A stretch of 64,000 nt of DNA from Pantoea sp. AS-PWVM4 (GTDB lineage: Bacteria; Pseudomonadota; Gammaproteobacteria; Enterobacterales; Enterobacteriaceae): the NCBI RefSeq assembly GCF_000468095.1, contig NZ_ASZC01000008.1:35392-99391 (forward strand), read 5' to 3'. Both the position numbers and the translations under genes were made by a program. Positions 36,394 through 46,769 of the stretch are shown here, piece by piece. How positions within the stretch are numbered: the first letter of the stretch is position 1; the number at the start of each line of letters is the position of its first letter. The notes under the pieces were generated by a model. It saw nothing but the letters and a program-made list of their open reading frames with translations. It did not search any database and was not told the origin of the DNA.

Positions 36394-37081
36394 TCTGATC
36401 ATTAGCCTGCTTTGTCTGGCGCTGACGCTGCTGGTTTATTACCTCAACAAACGTTTGTACCAACGCTGGCGCACTTTGCTGCTGATGCCGTTGGTGATGA
36501 CGCCGCTGGTGTTGGTGGTACTGCTGCTGATTACCCATGTGAGCTGGAAAGATTATATCGCCGAAAGCCACTGGCTGCTGTGGCTGCTTGGCCCGGCAAC
36601 GCTGGCCTTTGCGGTGCCAGTGTATGAAAACCAGGAGATTATCAAACGCCACTGGTTATCGCTCAGTTTGGGGGTGGCGACCGCGACTCTGGTGTCGGTG
36701 TGCAGCTCGGTGTGGCTGGCGCGTTTGCTTACTCTGCCGGAATCTATTCAGCGCAGCCTGGCCGTGCGCTCCATCACCACGCCGTTTGCACTGGCGGCGG
36801 CGAAACCGATTGGCGGTCAGCCGGATCTGGTGGCGCTGTTTGTGGTGATCACCGGGGTGTTTGGCATGGCGGTAGGGGATTTTCTGTTCCTGCGTATCGC
36901 GATCAAACAGGGTGTGGCGAAGGGGGCCGGTTTCGGCGCGGCCTCGCACGGTGCCGGTACGGCGCGCGCTTACCAGATAGGTCAGCAGGAAGGGGTGGTT
37001 TCCAGCCTGGTGATGATGCTTTCTGGTGTGGTGACGGTGATCCTTGCCCCCTTGCTGGGGCATCTGATGTGGCAGGCGTAA
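36386..37081 (+). CDS. CidB/LrgB-family membrane protein
   Basis: A 231-residue integral membrane protein of the LrgB family. Conserved blocks are GPATLAFAVPVYENQEIIKR, SITTPFALAAAKPIGGQPDL and GAASHGAGTARAYQIGQQEG. The ATG at 36386 overlaps the end of the CidA-like gene. Together they form the partner pair that modulates autolysis or metabolite export, under likely control of the divergent LysR gene. Confidence 0.9.
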   Translation: MNDLIISLLCLALTLLVYYLNKRLYQRWRTLLLMPLVMTPLVLVVLLLITHVSWKDYIAESHWLLWLLGPATLAFAVPVYENQEIIKRHWLSLSLGVATATLVSVCSSVWLARLLTLPESIQRSLAVRSITTPFALAAAKPIGGQPDLVALFVVITGVFGMAVGDFLFLRIAIKQGVAKGAGFGAASHGAGTARAYQIGQQEGVVSSLVMMLSGVVTVILAPLLGHLMWQA

Positions 37082-37092
37082 TCTGCCAAATT

Positions 37093-37114
37093 AACGGCCC
37101 GCAAGGGCCGTTTT
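37093..37114 (+). terminator. terminator of cidAB
   Basis: AACGGCCC (37093-37100), loop GCAA, GGGCCGTT (37105-37112), ending in TTTT across the stem end. Confidence 0.85.
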
Positions 37115-37226
37115 GCCTGTTGCTGTCATTCCTGTTTACGTAAAGCTTGCCAAATAAAGTTGTTTCCTGCCGCCTGGCTGTTTACCCTTTCCGCCGAATT
37201 GATTGTCCTTCATGGAGTGGAATTAC

Positions 37227-37772
37227 ATGTTAAAGCAACTTGTTACAGGAAGCGTACTGGGTCTGGCTCTGCTGAGCAGCGGCGCGCAGGCGATTGAGGG
37301 CAGTGTTGACGTGGGTGAACACACCACCAACCTCAACCTTGGCCTCGGTACCAACTCACCGGGTCTGTTCCTTAATGGCAACTGGCTGCGCAGCGATCAT
37401 GACGGCAGCACTTACGGTTTGGGTCTGGGTTACAACGTTGATTTTGGTAACCTGCGTCTGGCTCCGACGGCGAAAGCGCTGTTTACCCACCCGGAAGATG
37501 GTAAAGACGGATTTGCCGTGGCAGTGGGTGCGGGTGCGCAGTACAACTTCAATAGCATGTGGGGCCTGTATGGTGGCTACTACTATGCACCGGAATCCTT
37601 CTCTGATCATCTCGACAGCTACCAGGAAGTGTCTGGCGGCCTGAGCTTCACCCCGATCTCGCTGTTGAACGTACGTGTGGGTTATCAGTATATCGAGCTG
37701 AACAACAAAGGCAGCCGTAAAGACAACGTGCTGGCCGATGGCCCGTATGTTGGGGCGTCACTGCGTTTTTAA
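37227..37772 (+). CDS. yfaZ: YfaZ-family outer-membrane protein
   Basis: A 181-residue predicted outer-membrane beta-barrel. The signal peptide is MLKQLVTGSVLGLALLSSGA, cleaved after AQA. The mature protein starts IEGSVDVGEHTTNLNLGLGT and ends PYVGASLRF, with the terminal Phe typical of barrels. GLGLGYNVDFGNLRLAPTAK, then the alternating pattern, fits the YfaZ family (porin-like, function unknown). GGAGTGG precedes the ATG. It is isolated from other genes in the E. coli-like order. Confidence 0.78.
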   Translation: MLKQLVTGSVLGLALLSSGAQAIEGSVDVGEHTTNLNLGLGTNSPGLFLNGNWLRSDHDGSTYGLGLGYNVDFGNLRLAPTAKALFTHPEDGKDGFAVAVGAGAQYNFNSMWGLYGGYYYAPESFSDHLDSYQEVSGGLSFTPISLLNVRVGYQYIELNNKGSRKDNVLADGPYVGASLRF

Positions 37773-37780
37773 TAGGGTCA

Positions 37781-37870
37781 TCTGCGGTTAGAGTCATCTG
37801 CGCGCTGTGACCCTCACCCCGGCCCTCTGCGGTTAGAGTCCTCTGCGCGCTGTGACCCTCACCCCGGCCC
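37781..37870. repeat. 45-bp tandem repeat between yfaZ and actP
   Basis: Two adjacent 45-bp units (37781-37825 and 37826-37870) differ at one position (GAGTCATCTG versus GAGTCCTCTG). They carry the motif TGACCCTCACCCCGGCCC, the tail of a REP-like element. Confidence 0.9.
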
Positions 37871-37999
37871 TCTCCCATGAGGGAGAGGGAGGTGTGCGAT
37901 ATGCCAGTTTTGCAAGGACCATTCCCTCTCCCACAAGTGGGAGAGGGAGGGGTACCATATATTCCCTCTCCCACTTGTGGGAGAGGGTTAGGGTGAGGG
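37868..37999. repeat. cluster of three REP palindromes
   Basis: CCCTCTCCC-ATGA-GGGAGAGGG (37868-37889), then two 24-bp palindromes at 37924-37947 and 37964-37987. The last two are exact reverse complements of each other (loops AA and TT). It ends in TTAGGGTGAGGGC just before the actP stop codon. This is a typical REP arrangement in a 3' intergenic region and may protect the actP mRNA end. Confidence 0.9.
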
Positions 38000-38003
38000 C
38001 GTC

Positions 38004-39656
38004 TCAGTGCGCTTTCCCCTGCGAAATACCCACGCCGGTTTGAGAACGAATAAACTGTCCACGGAAGCGTTGACGTTCAATGGCCCCCTGTTCCGAATGA
38101 TCGGTAATGGAAAACAGCCAGGTGCCGATAAACGCGGCCAGTATTGAGAACAACGCCGGATACTCATACGGATAGATCGGCGCGGCATGCCCTAATACCT
38201 GCACCCAGATGGTGGGTCCAAGAATCATCAGCACCACCGCCGTCAGCAAGCCCAGCCAGCCTCCAATCATTGCGCCGCGTGTGGTCAGCTTCGACCAGTA
38301 CATCGACAGCAAAATAATCGGGAAGTTACAGCTGGCCGCGATAGAGAACGCCAGGCCGACCATAAAGGCGATATTCTGCTTCTCAAACAAAATCCCCAAC
38401 GCAATCGCTACGATGCCAAGCACCAGCACCGTGACTTTCGAGACATGCAGTTCCTCGCGTTCGGTGGCCTTGCCTTTGCGGATCACGCTGGCATACAGGT
38501 CATGAGAAACCGCAGAAGCCCCCGCCAGCGTTAACCCGGCCACCACCGCCAGAATGGTGGCGAATGCCACAGCAGAGATAAAGCCAAGGAACAGGCTGCC
38601 ACCCACTGCATCCGCCAGATGGACTGCCGCCATATTGGTGCCGCCAATCAGCGCGCCGCTGGCATCTTTAAAGGCGGGATTGGCCCCTACCAGCAAGATC
38701 GCGCCGAAGCCGATAATAAAGGTCAGGAAGTAGAAATAGCCCATAAAGCCGGTGGCCCAAAACACGCTTTTACGCGCCTCACGAGCATCGGCCACCGTAA
38801 AGAAGCGCATCAGGATATGTGGCAATCCGGCAGTACCAAACATCAGGGCCAGTCCGAGCGACAGCGCTGAAATCGGATCTTTCACCAACCCACCAGGCTG
38901 CATAATGGCTGAGCCTTTCGGGTGTACTGCCATCGCTTCAGTAAACAGCGTGTTGAAGCTGAAACCTGCGGTTTTCATCACCATGACAGCCATAAAGGTG
39001 GCACCGAACAGCAGCAGCACCGCTTTGATAATCTGCACCCAGGTGGTCGCCAGCATGCCGCCGAACAGCACATACATCACCATCAGGATGCCCACCAGAA
39101 TGACCGCGACATGGTAATTGAGGCCGAACAGGAGCTGAATCAGCTTACCGGCACCAACCATCTGCGCAATCAGATACAGCGCCACCACCACCAGTGAACC
39201 ACAGGCGGAGAGGGTGCGAATGGGTTTTTGCTCCAGACGATAGGAGGCCACGTCAGCAAAGGTATAGCGACCAAGGTTGCGTAAACGCTCGGCAATCAGA
39301 AACAGGATCATCGGCCAGCCCACCAGAAAGCCGAGCGAATAGATCAGTCCGTCATAGCCGGAGGTGTAAACCAGGGCGGAGATGCCGAGAAACGAGGCTG
39401 CGGACATATAATCGCCTGCCATCGCCAGCCCGTTCTGAAAACCGGTGATATTGCCGCCTGCGGTGTAGTAATCGCTGCGAGAACGGGTACGTTTGGAAGC
39501 CCAATACGTAATCCCGAGGGTCGCGGCGACGAACACCACAAACATAATAATGGCGCCGTAATTGATGGGTTGTTTCTGCACCGCACCGGTAATGGCATCG
39601 GCGGCAAAGGCGCTGATGGGGGCGGCGGCGAGGAACAGTGGGAGCAGACGCTTCAT
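38004..39656 (-). CDS. actP: acetate/glycolate:cation symporter ActP
   Basis: Sodium:solute symporter that imports acetate and glycolate, 550 residues with about thirteen membrane helices. It begins with a signal-like [20 protein letters not shown], followed by [20 protein letters not shown]. The SSS signature is visible in [20 protein letters not shown]. It overlaps yjcH by 4 nt and is the last gene of acs-yjcH-actP, the acetate assimilation unit known from E. coli. Confidence 0.97.
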   Translation of the reverse strand: MKRLLPLFLAAAPISAFAADAITGAVQKQPINYGAIIMFVVFVAATLGITYWASKRTRSRSDYYTAGGNITGFQNGLAMAGDYMSAASFLGISALVYTSGYDGLIYSLGFLVGWPMILFLIAERLRNLGRYTFADVASYRLEQKPIRTLSACGSLVVVALYLIAQMVGAGKLIQLLFGLNYHVAVILVGILMVMYVLFGGMLATTWVQIIKAVLLLFGATFMAVMVMKTAGFSFNTLFTEAMAVHPKGSAIMQPGGLVKDPISALSLGLALMFGTAGLPHILMRFFTVADAREARKSVFWATGFMGYFYFLTFIIGFGAILLVGANPAFKDASGALIGGTNMAAVHLADAVGGSLFLGFISAVAFATILAVVAGLTLAGASAVSHDLYASVIRKGKATEREELHVSKVTVLVLGIVAIALGILFEKQNIAFMVGLAFSIAASCNFPIILLSMYWSKLTTRGAMIGGWLGLLTAVVLMILGPTIWVQVLGHAAPIYPYEYPALFSILAAFIGTWLFSITDHSEQGAIERQRFRGQFIRSQTGVGISQGKAH

Positions 39657-39982
39657 GATTTCACCTCGCGCAGAATCTGTTGGGTCAGACGATCAAATTC
39701 ACCGTTGGCACGCCAGACATAAATTCCCGTCAGCACAAAAGAGATCACAATCAGGCCGACGCCGATGGGGATACCTCGCGTGACGTTAGTGCCGGGATGG
39801 AGCGGCGTACCGAGCCAGGCGGGGGCGAAGGCGATCAGCAGGATAAAACCGACATATAACACCAGCATGATCAGGCTGAGCACCAGCGCAAAGGACTGGC
39901 GTTTATGCACCAGCTCCTGAAAGCGCGGATTGCTCTCGATTTGTTGCCACACAGCTTCCTGTTGGTTTACGGCTTCGTTCAT
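39653..39982 (-). CDS. yjcH: DUF485 membrane protein YjcH
   Basis: A 109-residue inner-membrane protein with two hydrophobic helices ([20 protein letters not shown] and [20 protein letters not shown]). It has the typical DUF485 start ([20 protein letters not shown]). The ATG at 39982 has GGAG 8 nt upstream; an adjacent GTG at 39985 is less well placed. It is always found with ActP and is presumed to assist it. The stop and the actP start overlap (ATGA). Confidence 0.93.
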   Translation of the reverse strand: MNEAVNQQEAVWQQIESNPRFQELVHKRQSFALVLSLIMLVLYVGFILLIAFAPAWLGTPLHPGTNVTRGIPIGVGLIVISFVLTGIYVWRANGEFDRLTQQILREVKS

Positions 39983-40149
39983 CACAGTTTCTCCAGAGGC
40001 AAGGCAGGCAGTAACCTCACCGAAAAGTGATGTTAACTGACTGAATGTTATAATTATTTAGTAAATGCGATGTTGACGAGTACGACGGAGGGCAGGGTTG
40101 ACGATGCGGAGCCTGTGGGGACAGGCTGAACCGCATTGCCGGGTTATAT

Positions 40150-40213
40150 TCGTAGCGGCGCGATTTATCGCGCTTTTAATCAGTACAGTGCGCGATAAAT
40201 TGCGCCGCTACGT
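40150..40213. repeat. palindromic repeat between acs and yjcH
   Basis: Left arm GTAGCGGCGCGATTTATCGC (from 40151) and right arm GCGCGATAAATTGCGCCGCTAC (about 40190-40211) are inverted copies. This is a clean two-armed copy of the dispersed family and lies between two genes of one operon, where it could give differential mRNA stability. Confidence 0.88.
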
Positions 40214-40230
40214 ATTTATCAGATGACTAT

Positions 40231-42186
40231 TTACGGCATTTTTATCGACTGTTTCTCTTCCAGTAATTTTTCTACCACGCCTGGATCGGCCAGCGTCGAA
40301 GTATCGCCCAGATTACTGGTATCACCGGTGGCAATCTTACGCAGGATACGGCGCATGATTTTGCCGGAGCGGGTTTTCGGCAGCGAGTCGGTCCAGTGCA
40401 GCACGTCCGGGGTGGCAATCGGGCCAATCTCTTTACGCACCCAGTTACGTACTTCGGTGTAGAGCTCTGGCGACGGCTCCTCGCCGTGATTCAGCGTAAT
40501 GTAAGCATAGATCGCCTGACCTTTAATGCTGTGTGGAATCCCCACCACCGCCGCTTCAGCAATCTTCGGATGTGACACCAGCGCTGATTCAATTTCTGCG
40601 GTGCCGAGGCGGTGACCGGAGACGTTCAGCACGTCATCAACACGCCCGGTGATCCAGTAGTAACCATCTTCATCCCGGCGTGCGCCGTCACCGCTGAAGT
40701 AACGGTGCTTGAAGGTGGAGAAGTAGGTCTGCTCGAAACGTTCATGATCGCCAAACAAGGTACGTGCCTGGCCCGGCCATGAATCAACAATTACCAGGTT
40801 GCCTTCCGTCGCGCCTTCCAGGGTATTACCTTCGTTATCGACCAGCGCCGGTTGCACACCGAAGAACGGTTTAGTGGCGGAACCTGCTTTCAACTCGATA
40901 GCGCCCGGCAGTGGGGTGATCATGAAACCACCGGTTTCGGTCTGCCACCAGGTATCGACAATCGGGCAGCGGCCATCACCAATCTTGTTGTAGTACCACT
41001 CCCAGGCTTCCGGGTTAATCGGCTCACCCACCGAACCCATAATGCGCAGGCTGCTGCGGTTAGTCCCTTCAATCGCCTTGTCGCCTTCGGCCATCAGCGC
41101 GCGAATCGCGGTGGGGGCGGTGTAGAGCAGGGTCACTTTGTGTTTATCGACCACTTCCGCCATGCGGCTCGGCTTCGGCCAGTTCGGCACACCTTCAAAC
41201 ATCAGCGTGGTAGCACCACACGCCAGTGGACCATAAATCAGATAGCTGTGTCCGGTAACCCAGCCGACATCGGCGGTGCACCAGTAAACGTCTTCCGGAT
41301 GATAATCAAAAACATACTTAAAGGTGGTAGCGGCATACACCAGGTAGCCCCCGGTGGTATGCAGCACACCTTTTGGCTTACCGGTAGAGCCGGAGGTATA
41401 GAGAATAAACAGCGGATCTTCGGCATTCATCGCTACCGCTTGATGCTGGTCGCTGGCACCTGCCATCAGGTCATGCCACCACAGGTCACGGCCTTCACGC
41501 CAGCCGGTATCTTTACCGGTGCGTTGGAATACCACCACGTTCTTCACGCTGGTGACATTCGGGTTATTCAGGGCATCATCCACGTTTTTCTTCAGCGCAA
41601 TGCTGCGTCCGGCGCGAATGCCTTCATCGGAGGTAATCACCAATTTGGCGTTTGAATCGATGATGCGTCCGGCGACGGCCTCTGGTGAGAAACCGCCAAA
41701 AATCACCGAATGCACCGCTCCGATGCGCGCGCAGGCCAGCATGGCAATCGCGGCTTCCGGCACCATTGGCATATAGATGGCGACCACATCGCCTTTCTTC
41801 ACACCCAGGCTGCTGAGCACGTTGGCAAAACGACACACCTCAGCGTGCAACTGACGGAAAGTCAGGGTCTTGCTTTCGTTGGCGTCATCACCTTCCCAGA
41901 TGATGGCAGGATGGTCGCCACGGGTTTGCAGGTGACGATCAAGGCAGTTGGCCGCGAGGTTGAGCGTGCCATCTTCATACCAGCGAATGGCGATATTACC
42001 CGGCGCAAAGGAGGTGTTCTTCACTTTGCTATAGGGAGTAATCCAGTCGAGAATTTTGCCTTGCTCGCCCCAAAAGGTTTCGGGATCGTCAACCGACTGT
42101 TGGTACATCGCTGCATATTGCTCTGCATTAATCAGGGCGTTCTCGGCAATCGCAGCTGGAACGGGATGCTTGTGAATTTGGCTCAT
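40231..42186 (-). CDS. acs: acetyl-CoA synthetase
   Basis: High-affinity acetate activation (acetate + ATP + CoA to acetyl-CoA + AMP + PPi), 651 residues (E. coli 652). The adenylation motif is [15 protein letters not shown], the A8 hinge region is [20 protein letters not shown], and the acetylatable lysine lies in [15 protein letters not shown]. It starts [20 protein letters not shown]. It is first in acs-yjcH-actP, so import and activation of acetate are coupled. Confidence 0.98.
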   Translation of the reverse strand: MSQIHKHPVPAAIAENALINAEQYAAMYQQSVDDPETFWGEQGKILDWITPYSKVKNTSFAPGNIAIRWYEDGTLNLAANCLDRHLQTRGDHPAIIWEGDDANESKTLTFRQLHAEVCRFANVLSSLGVKKGDVVAIYMPMVPEAAIAMLACARIGAVHSVIFGGFSPEAVAGRIIDSNAKLVITSDEGIRAGRSIALKKNVDDALNNPNVTSVKNVVVFQRTGKDTGWREGRDLWWHDLMAGASDQHQAVAMNAEDPLFILYTSGSTGKPKGVLHTTGGYLVYAATTFKYVFDYHPEDVYWCTADVGWVTGHSYLIYGPLACGATTLMFEGVPNWPKPSRMAEVVDKHKVTLLYTAPTAIRALMAEGDKAIEGTNRSSLRIMGSVGEPINPEAWEWYYNKIGDGRCPIVDTWWQTETGGFMITPLPGAIELKAGSATKPFFGVQPALVDNEGNTLEGATEGNLVIVDSWPGQARTLFGDHERFEQTYFSTFKHRYFSGDGARRDEDGYYWITGRVDDVLNVSGHRLGTAEIESALVSHPKIAEAAVVGIPHSIKGQAIYAYITLNHGEEPSPELYTEVRNWVRKEIGPIATPDVLHWTDSLPKTRSGKIMRRILRKIATGDTSNLGDTSTLADPGVVEKLLEEKQSIKMP

Positions 42187-42747
42187 GGCTGACCTCCTTG
42201 AAGATGTTAATCATATGTCAATCAATGGTTAATTGAAGCCCGGCCCTGCGGCTTTGTTTCGGTTTTGCAGACTGGATCACGGCCTAAGCCTGTGGGTATT
42301 CGTTTGGCAAATATCATGGAATCATCAGGCGCAGCAGGTGCTAACTCTGAGAAATTTCTGAACAAAATATCAGCAAACGCGCCCGACTGCTTTTTACGCG
42401 ATTTTGCATAGCTATGCGGAAAATTATCGAATTAAAACTTTTCATAACAGCGGGTTATGGTTTTCTCCCCGGATCAGCATTTTATGCTACAGCGCAGGAT
42501 AAGAATTAAGCGAACCCGCCAGGGGTTGCATTTACCGTAGTGAAAATGGTACTTATCTCGCCCCTGGCAAGCCAGTATCCACTCAGGCTGCATCACAGGA
42601 CGCGTGCAAAATGTGCGCAAGGTAGTATCGGATGCAGTCCATAATAACCCTCTATTTTATCGGGCTTTTGCTCACTTCCCTGTGTGTTTCGTCTTCTGCT
42701 CCTTCGCAGCAGAGCAAAGGGGTTTTAACTGAGGAAAGTAACGCGTT
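42187..42747. other. divergent promoter region between acs and gltP
   Basis: About 560 nt without a gene; the E. coli nrf operon normally near here is absent. It includes the perfect 12-bp palindrome GCATAGCTATGC (42406-42417) in an AT-rich tract on the acs side, and a structured gltP leader (see separate entry). No strong CRP site was recognised for acs. Confidence 0.55.
42665..42719 (+). other. folded leader of gltP
   Basis: TTTGCTC (42667-42673) pairs with GAGCAAA (42712-42718). An inner hairpin TCTGCT (42695-42700) with AGCAGA (42708-42713) overlaps the outer stem by 2 nt, so the two structures partly compete. They lie just before the GAGGAAAG ribosome-binding site. Confidence 0.45.
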
Positions 42748-44049
42748 ATGAAAGGTTTTAAACTCAGCCTCGCCTGGCAGATATTGATTGCGCTGATTCT
42801 GGGCGTCGTGGTCGGTACGGTGTTGCATAATCAACCGGACGATCGTGAATGGTTAATCACCAATATTCTCAGCCCGGCGGGCGACATCTTCATTCATCTG
42901 ATTAAGATGATTGTGGTGCCGATTGTGGTTTCGTCATTGATTGTCGGCATTGCTGGCGTGGGCGATGCGAAAAAACTCGGACGTATTGGCGTCAAAACCA
43001 TTGTCTATTTTGAAGTGATCACCACCATTGCCATTGTGGTCGGCATCACGCTGGCCAACGTATTCCAACCCGGCAGCGGCATTGATATGTCAACGCTGGC
43101 AACGGTGGACATCTCTAAATACGAAGCCACAACGCAGGCGGTGCAGGGTGCACCGCACAGCCTGGTCACCACCATTTTGTCACTGATCCCGCAGAACATT
43201 TTTGCCTCGCTGGTGAAGGGTGACATGCTGCCGATTATCTTCTTCTCGGTGCTGTTTGGTCTGGGGCTGTCGTCTCTGCCTGCGGAACATCGCGATCCGC
43301 TGGTGGGGCTGTTCCGTTCGGTGTCTGAAACCATGTTTAAAGTGACGCATATGATCATGCGTTACGCACCGGTCGGCGTATTTGCGTTGATTGCCGTCAC
43401 CATTGCTAACTTCGGCTTCGCCTCACTGTGGCCGCTCGCTAAGCTGGTGTTGCTGGTGTATGTGGCGATTTTGTTTTTCGCCTTTGTGGTGCTGGGGGCG
43501 GTGGCGCGCTTCTGCAAACTGCGTATCACCACCCTGATGCGCATTCTGAAAGATGAACTGATTCTGGCTTACTCCACCTCCAGCTCAGAAACCGTGTTGC
43601 CACGCATCATGCAGAAGATGGAAGCCTATGGCGCGCCGAAGGCTATCACCAGCTTTGTGGTGCCAACCGGTTATTCGTTCAACCTTGACGGCTCAACGCT
43701 GTACCAGAGCATTGCGGCGATCTTCATTGCTCAGTTGTATGGCATTGACCTGTCGCTGACCGATGAAATCATCCTGGTGCTGACGTTGATGGTGACCTCG
43801 AAAGGGATTGCAGGCGTCCCGGGTGTCTCTTTCGTGGTGCTGCTGGCAACGCTGGGGAGTGTCGGGATTCCGTTGGAAGGTCTGGCGTTTATTGCCGGTG
43901 TTGACCGTATTATGGATATGGCGCGTACCGCGTTGAACGTGATCGGTAACGCGCTGGCGGTACTGGTGATCGCCCGTTGGGAAAACCAGTTCGACACCGA
44001 ACAAGCCGCCGCTTACGAGCTTAAGTTACGTACGCAAAACGCTGCGTAA
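42748..44049 (+). CDS. gltP: glutamate/aspartate:proton symporter GltP
   Basis: DAACS-family symporter importing glutamate and aspartate, 433 residues. It starts MKGFKLSLAWQILIALILGV. The serine-rich re-entrant loop is AYSTSSSETVLPRIM, and the substrate/ion site is GYSFNLDGSTLYQSIAAIFI, followed by TSKGIAGVPG. It closely resembles E. coli GltP (437 residues). The ATG is preceded by GAGGAAAG, and a strong terminator follows the gene. Confidence 0.95.
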   Translation: MKGFKLSLAWQILIALILGVVVGTVLHNQPDDREWLITNILSPAGDIFIHLIKMIVVPIVVSSLIVGIAGVGDAKKLGRIGVKTIVYFEVITTIAIVVGITLANVFQPGSGIDMSTLATVDISKYEATTQAVQGAPHSLVTTILSLIPQNIFASLVKGDMLPIIFFSVLFGLGLSSLPAEHRDPLVGLFRSVSETMFKVTHMIMRYAPVGVFALIAVTIANFGFASLWPLAKLVLLVYVAILFFAFVVLGAVARFCKLRITTLMRILKDELILAYSTSSSETVLPRIMQKMEAYGAPKAITSFVVPTGYSFNLDGSTLYQSIAAIFIAQLYGIDLSLTDEIILVLTLMVTSKGIAGVPGVSFVVLLATLGSVGIPLEGLAFIAGVDRIMDMARTALNVIGNALAVLVIARWENQFDTEQAAAYELKLRTQNAA

Positions 44050-44062
44050 CCTGCCTCTCATA

Positions 44063-44087
44063 AACCCGCCATCTGGCGGGTTTTTTT
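44063..44087 (+). terminator. terminator of gltP
   Basis: AACCCGCC (44063-44070), loop ATCT, GGCGGGTT (44075-44082), then a T-run to 44087. Confidence 0.95.
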
Positions 44088-44194
44088 ATTCCTGCGCCGG
44101 GCAAAACGGAAAAATTTCCCTTTCCACCAGGTGAATTAACAATTCAGTTTGATATATAGTTTCAAGAATAAATTATTCTCTTAGCGGAACCTGT

Positions 44195-45106
44195 ATGAAA
44201 ATCGATCTCAGCCAGATGATTACTGAGGGGCGTAACCCGGCCAGCCAACAGATTGATGAGCTGTCGACGGAAGCGATGCTGCGCGTTATCAATGACGAAG
44301 ATAAGAAAGTGGCGCTGGCGGTAGAAGCGATTGTGCCGCAGATTGCCGAGGTGGTGGATGCCATCACCGCCGCCTTCAGTCAGGGTGGTCGTCTCATCTA
44401 TTGCGGAGCGGGTACCTCAGGTCGTCTCGGGATCCTCGATGCCAGTGAATGCCCACCTACCTTTGGCACCCCGCGCAGCCAGGTGGTAGGGCTGATCGCC
44501 GGAGGTCACACCGCAATTTTGCAGGCGGTGGAAAATGCCGAGGATAATTATGAGCAAGGTGCGCAGGATCTGCGTGATATCCAGTTCAGCAGCAAAGATG
44601 TGTTGGTAGGCATCGCCGCCAGCGGTCGCACGCCTTACGTGCTGGGTGCCCTCGATTACGCCAAACAGGTGGGAGCCTTTAGCGCCGCCTTAACCTGCAA
44701 CCCGAACAGCGCGATGGCGCAGGTGGCCGATGTGGCGCTGACCCCAGTGGTGGGGCCGGAAGTGGTCACCGGTTCTTCGCGTATGAAAGCGGGCACAGCG
44801 CAAAAGCTGGTACTGAATATGTTGACCACCGGCGCGATGATCCGTAGCGGCAAGGTGTACGGCAACCTGATGGTGGATGTCGAAGCGACTAACCAGAAGC
44901 TGGTACAGCGGCAGATTAATATCGTTAAACAGGCAACCGAATGCGATGACGCAACTGCGCAGCAGGCGCTGGCGGCCTGTCAGGGACACTGCAAAACTGC
45001 GATTGTGATGGTACTCGCCGGGTTGCCGGCGGCAGAAGCACAAGCGCTGCTCAGCCACAACAATGGCTTTATTCGCCAGGCATTGCGCGAGGTGCCGTTG
45101 CGTTAA
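44195..45106 (+). CDS. murQ: N-acetylmuramic acid 6-phosphate etherase
   Basis: Cleaves the lactyl ether of MurNAc-6-phosphate in murein recycling and MurNAc use, 303 residues. The SIS domain includes [20 protein letters not shown], which holds the catalytic glutamate region. [20 protein letters not shown] and the motif [20 protein letters not shown] follow. The usual partner murP (PTS transporter) is not adjacent here. The ribosome-binding site is weak (GCGGAAC). Confidence 0.94.
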   Translation: MKIDLSQMITEGRNPASQQIDELSTEAMLRVINDEDKKVALAVEAIVPQIAEVVDAITAAFSQGGRLIYCGAGTSGRLGILDASECPPTFGTPRSQVVGLIAGGHTAILQAVENAEDNYEQGAQDLRDIQFSSKDVLVGIAASGRTPYVLGALDYAKQVGAFSAALTCNPNSAMAQVADVALTPVVGPEVVTGSSRMKAGTAQKLVLNMLTTGAMIRSGKVYGNLMVDVEATNQKLVQRQINIVKQATECDDATAQQALAACQGHCKTAIVMVLAGLPAAEAQALLSHNNGFIRQALREVPLR

Positions 45107-45141
45107 TGGAAGGGGGCCAGCGTTACTATGCTGGCACCCGA

Positions 45142-46746
45142 TCATTGCAACGTGGTGTGGATATCGACCCAGCTGTCAGCCGGAATGTCGGTGTAGTCAC
45201 CGAGGGCGGCGGTTATGGTGTCCTCAGAACCGTTCAGGGTGTATTTCAGCGCCCTGACACCAATCACAATCGTGTTGTAAGAATCAGACTCGATAGTCGC
45301 CGCCAGGTTCTGGATGCCTGCTCCGCCTGCAATCACCGGATTACTGATTTTCCATAAAGATTTTTTCGTGACGATTGATGTGCCGATGATCTTATATTTT
45401 CCCGTCGCTTCTTTTGTCGCGGTCAACTTGCCGGACTGCGCGTAACCTCGATTAACCGCGCTAAAGTCATCGTTCTGTTTAAACGCATCCTGCACCGGTG
45501 ATCGGGTCGCGGCGGCTATGGAGTCAGAGATGCGGATCACTGCCCCGGATGTTTTCACCACACGGCCATCATTAAGGGGGATGTAGGTATTTGAGGTTAA
45601 AGAATTTTCTTCCTCAACATACACAATACCTTCAGGCTCTCTGTTCAGCGGTCCATCGCCCGCTTGATGAAGAACGACTTTCTCTTCCCCTGAATTTCCT
45701 GCCTCGGCATAGCGAAGTGGAATGAAGGTCGCACCTTCGTTACGGGCGGCAATTTTGGCGTAGACCGTTAACGTATTGTCCGACTTGTTGTAGACGTAGC
45801 CAAATTGCGTCAGGTTTGCGGTGTCGTGTCGGTAGTCCGAGGGATCGCGTAAGTTAGTGATACGCAAGACATGCTTCACCGTCGCGGCATTGAGCGATGA
45901 GACAAAAATATCATTGCATTGAATCAGATAGGTATAGATTGACTCTGCCAGGGTTCCCCCGGAGATAAAAAATCCGGTGAAGTTCGGGCCTGAATTTCTT
46001 ACACCGGTTTTCAGGGTGAATAACGTTACCCAACTGGGTTGGCTGAGCCAGGTTGTGGACTGCACATTTCCCTTCCTCAACGGCGCGATTAAATCCTTAT
46101 CCGTTAAGGCACGCGGAGCAACCACGCCCGATCCCGCATAGGGAGTGCCGTAGTCGGTATATTGCCCCGGTCCGGCAATATACATGTCAGCTGAACCGTC
46201 GGCTTTGGGCAGAAAGATTAACGAGGAATGCAGCGTGTCATCTTCGGCACCGGAGAAGGGTAAGCGCAATATGCTGCCATTCCAGCCAGCGATACCTTGT
46301 CCATAGGGTTCACTGAACGGGATGGCCACTCTGGCCGCCGTGGGTTTTCCCTCTTTCGTGGCATACGTCTGGAGACGCCCACGTTCATCAATAATTAACG
46401 CCCCCCGGTTATCTGGCCCGCCAAACGTTAAGCCAGCGATCCCTTTAGGGTCCGACACGCCTTGTACGATATCAAACTGCCCGCGTTGCCTGACCCGGTC
46501 AAACACCGACGTTGTTCCACTGCCCGCCACTTGCTTGCCTTCGCCGGTAAAGAAACCGCCAACCAGTTCGAATCCATTCTCTTTGCCAATCTCAGTACGT
46601 AATGTGTCTGGCGCTGCCGTCGCGGGTAAGGGAGGGGGATTTATCCTGACATCACTGGAGTTGGATGCAGAACTGCGGTTTGAGAACAACGCCAGTAATG
46701 TCGAAGGCACAATCCAGTTCAAAAGACGTCTTCTTGATAGAGTCAT
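45142..46746 (-). CDS. secreted tailspike-like protein of the EPS operon (AmsF/WceF-like candidate)
   Basis: A 534-residue protein, last gene of the EPS operon. The N-terminus MTLSRRRLLNWIVPSTLLAL is a twin-arginine-like or Sec signal. The following segment PDTLRTEIGKENGFELVGGF resembles the head-binding/neck motif of phage tailspikes. The remainder is rich in beta-type sequence with no catalytic motif I can name. In Erwinia amylovora and Pantoea stewartii, AmsF and WceF are secreted tailspike-like EPS-modifying proteins encoded in EPS operons, which suggests the same role. Identity is inferred from position and N-terminal features only. Confidence 0.5.
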   Translation of the reverse strand: MTLSRRRLLNWIVPSTLLALFSNRSSASNSSDVRINPPPLPATAAPDTLRTEIGKENGFELVGGFFTGEGKQVAGSGTTSVFDRVRQRGQFDIVQGVSDPKGIAGLTFGGPDNRGALIIDERGRLQTYATKEGKPTAARVAIPFSEPYGQGIAGWNGSILRLPFSGAEDDTLHSSLIFLPKADGSADMYIAGPGQYTDYGTPYAGSGVVAPRALTDKDLIAPLRKGNVQSTTWLSQPSWVTLFTLKTGVRNSGPNFTGFFISGGTLAESIYTYLIQCNDIFVSSLNAATVKHVLRITNLRDPSDYRHDTANLTQFGYVYNKSDNTLTVYAKIAARNEGATFIPLRYAEAGNSGEEKVVLHQAGDGPLNREPEGIVYVEEENSLTSNTYIPLNDGRVVKTSGAVIRISDSIAAATRSPVQDAFKQNDDFSAVNRGYAQSGKLTATKEATGKYKIIGTSIVTKKSLWKISNPVIAGGAGIQNLAATIESDSYNTIVIGVRALKYTLNGSEDTITAALGDYTDIPADSWVDIHTTLQ

Positions 46747-46769
46747 GATGTCTCACCGTCTGTTTATTA

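Noticed and set aside
42187..42747. CRP sites for acs
   Set aside because: Tandem CRP sites are expected from E. coli, but no convincing TGTGA-N6-TCACA match was found in this interval.
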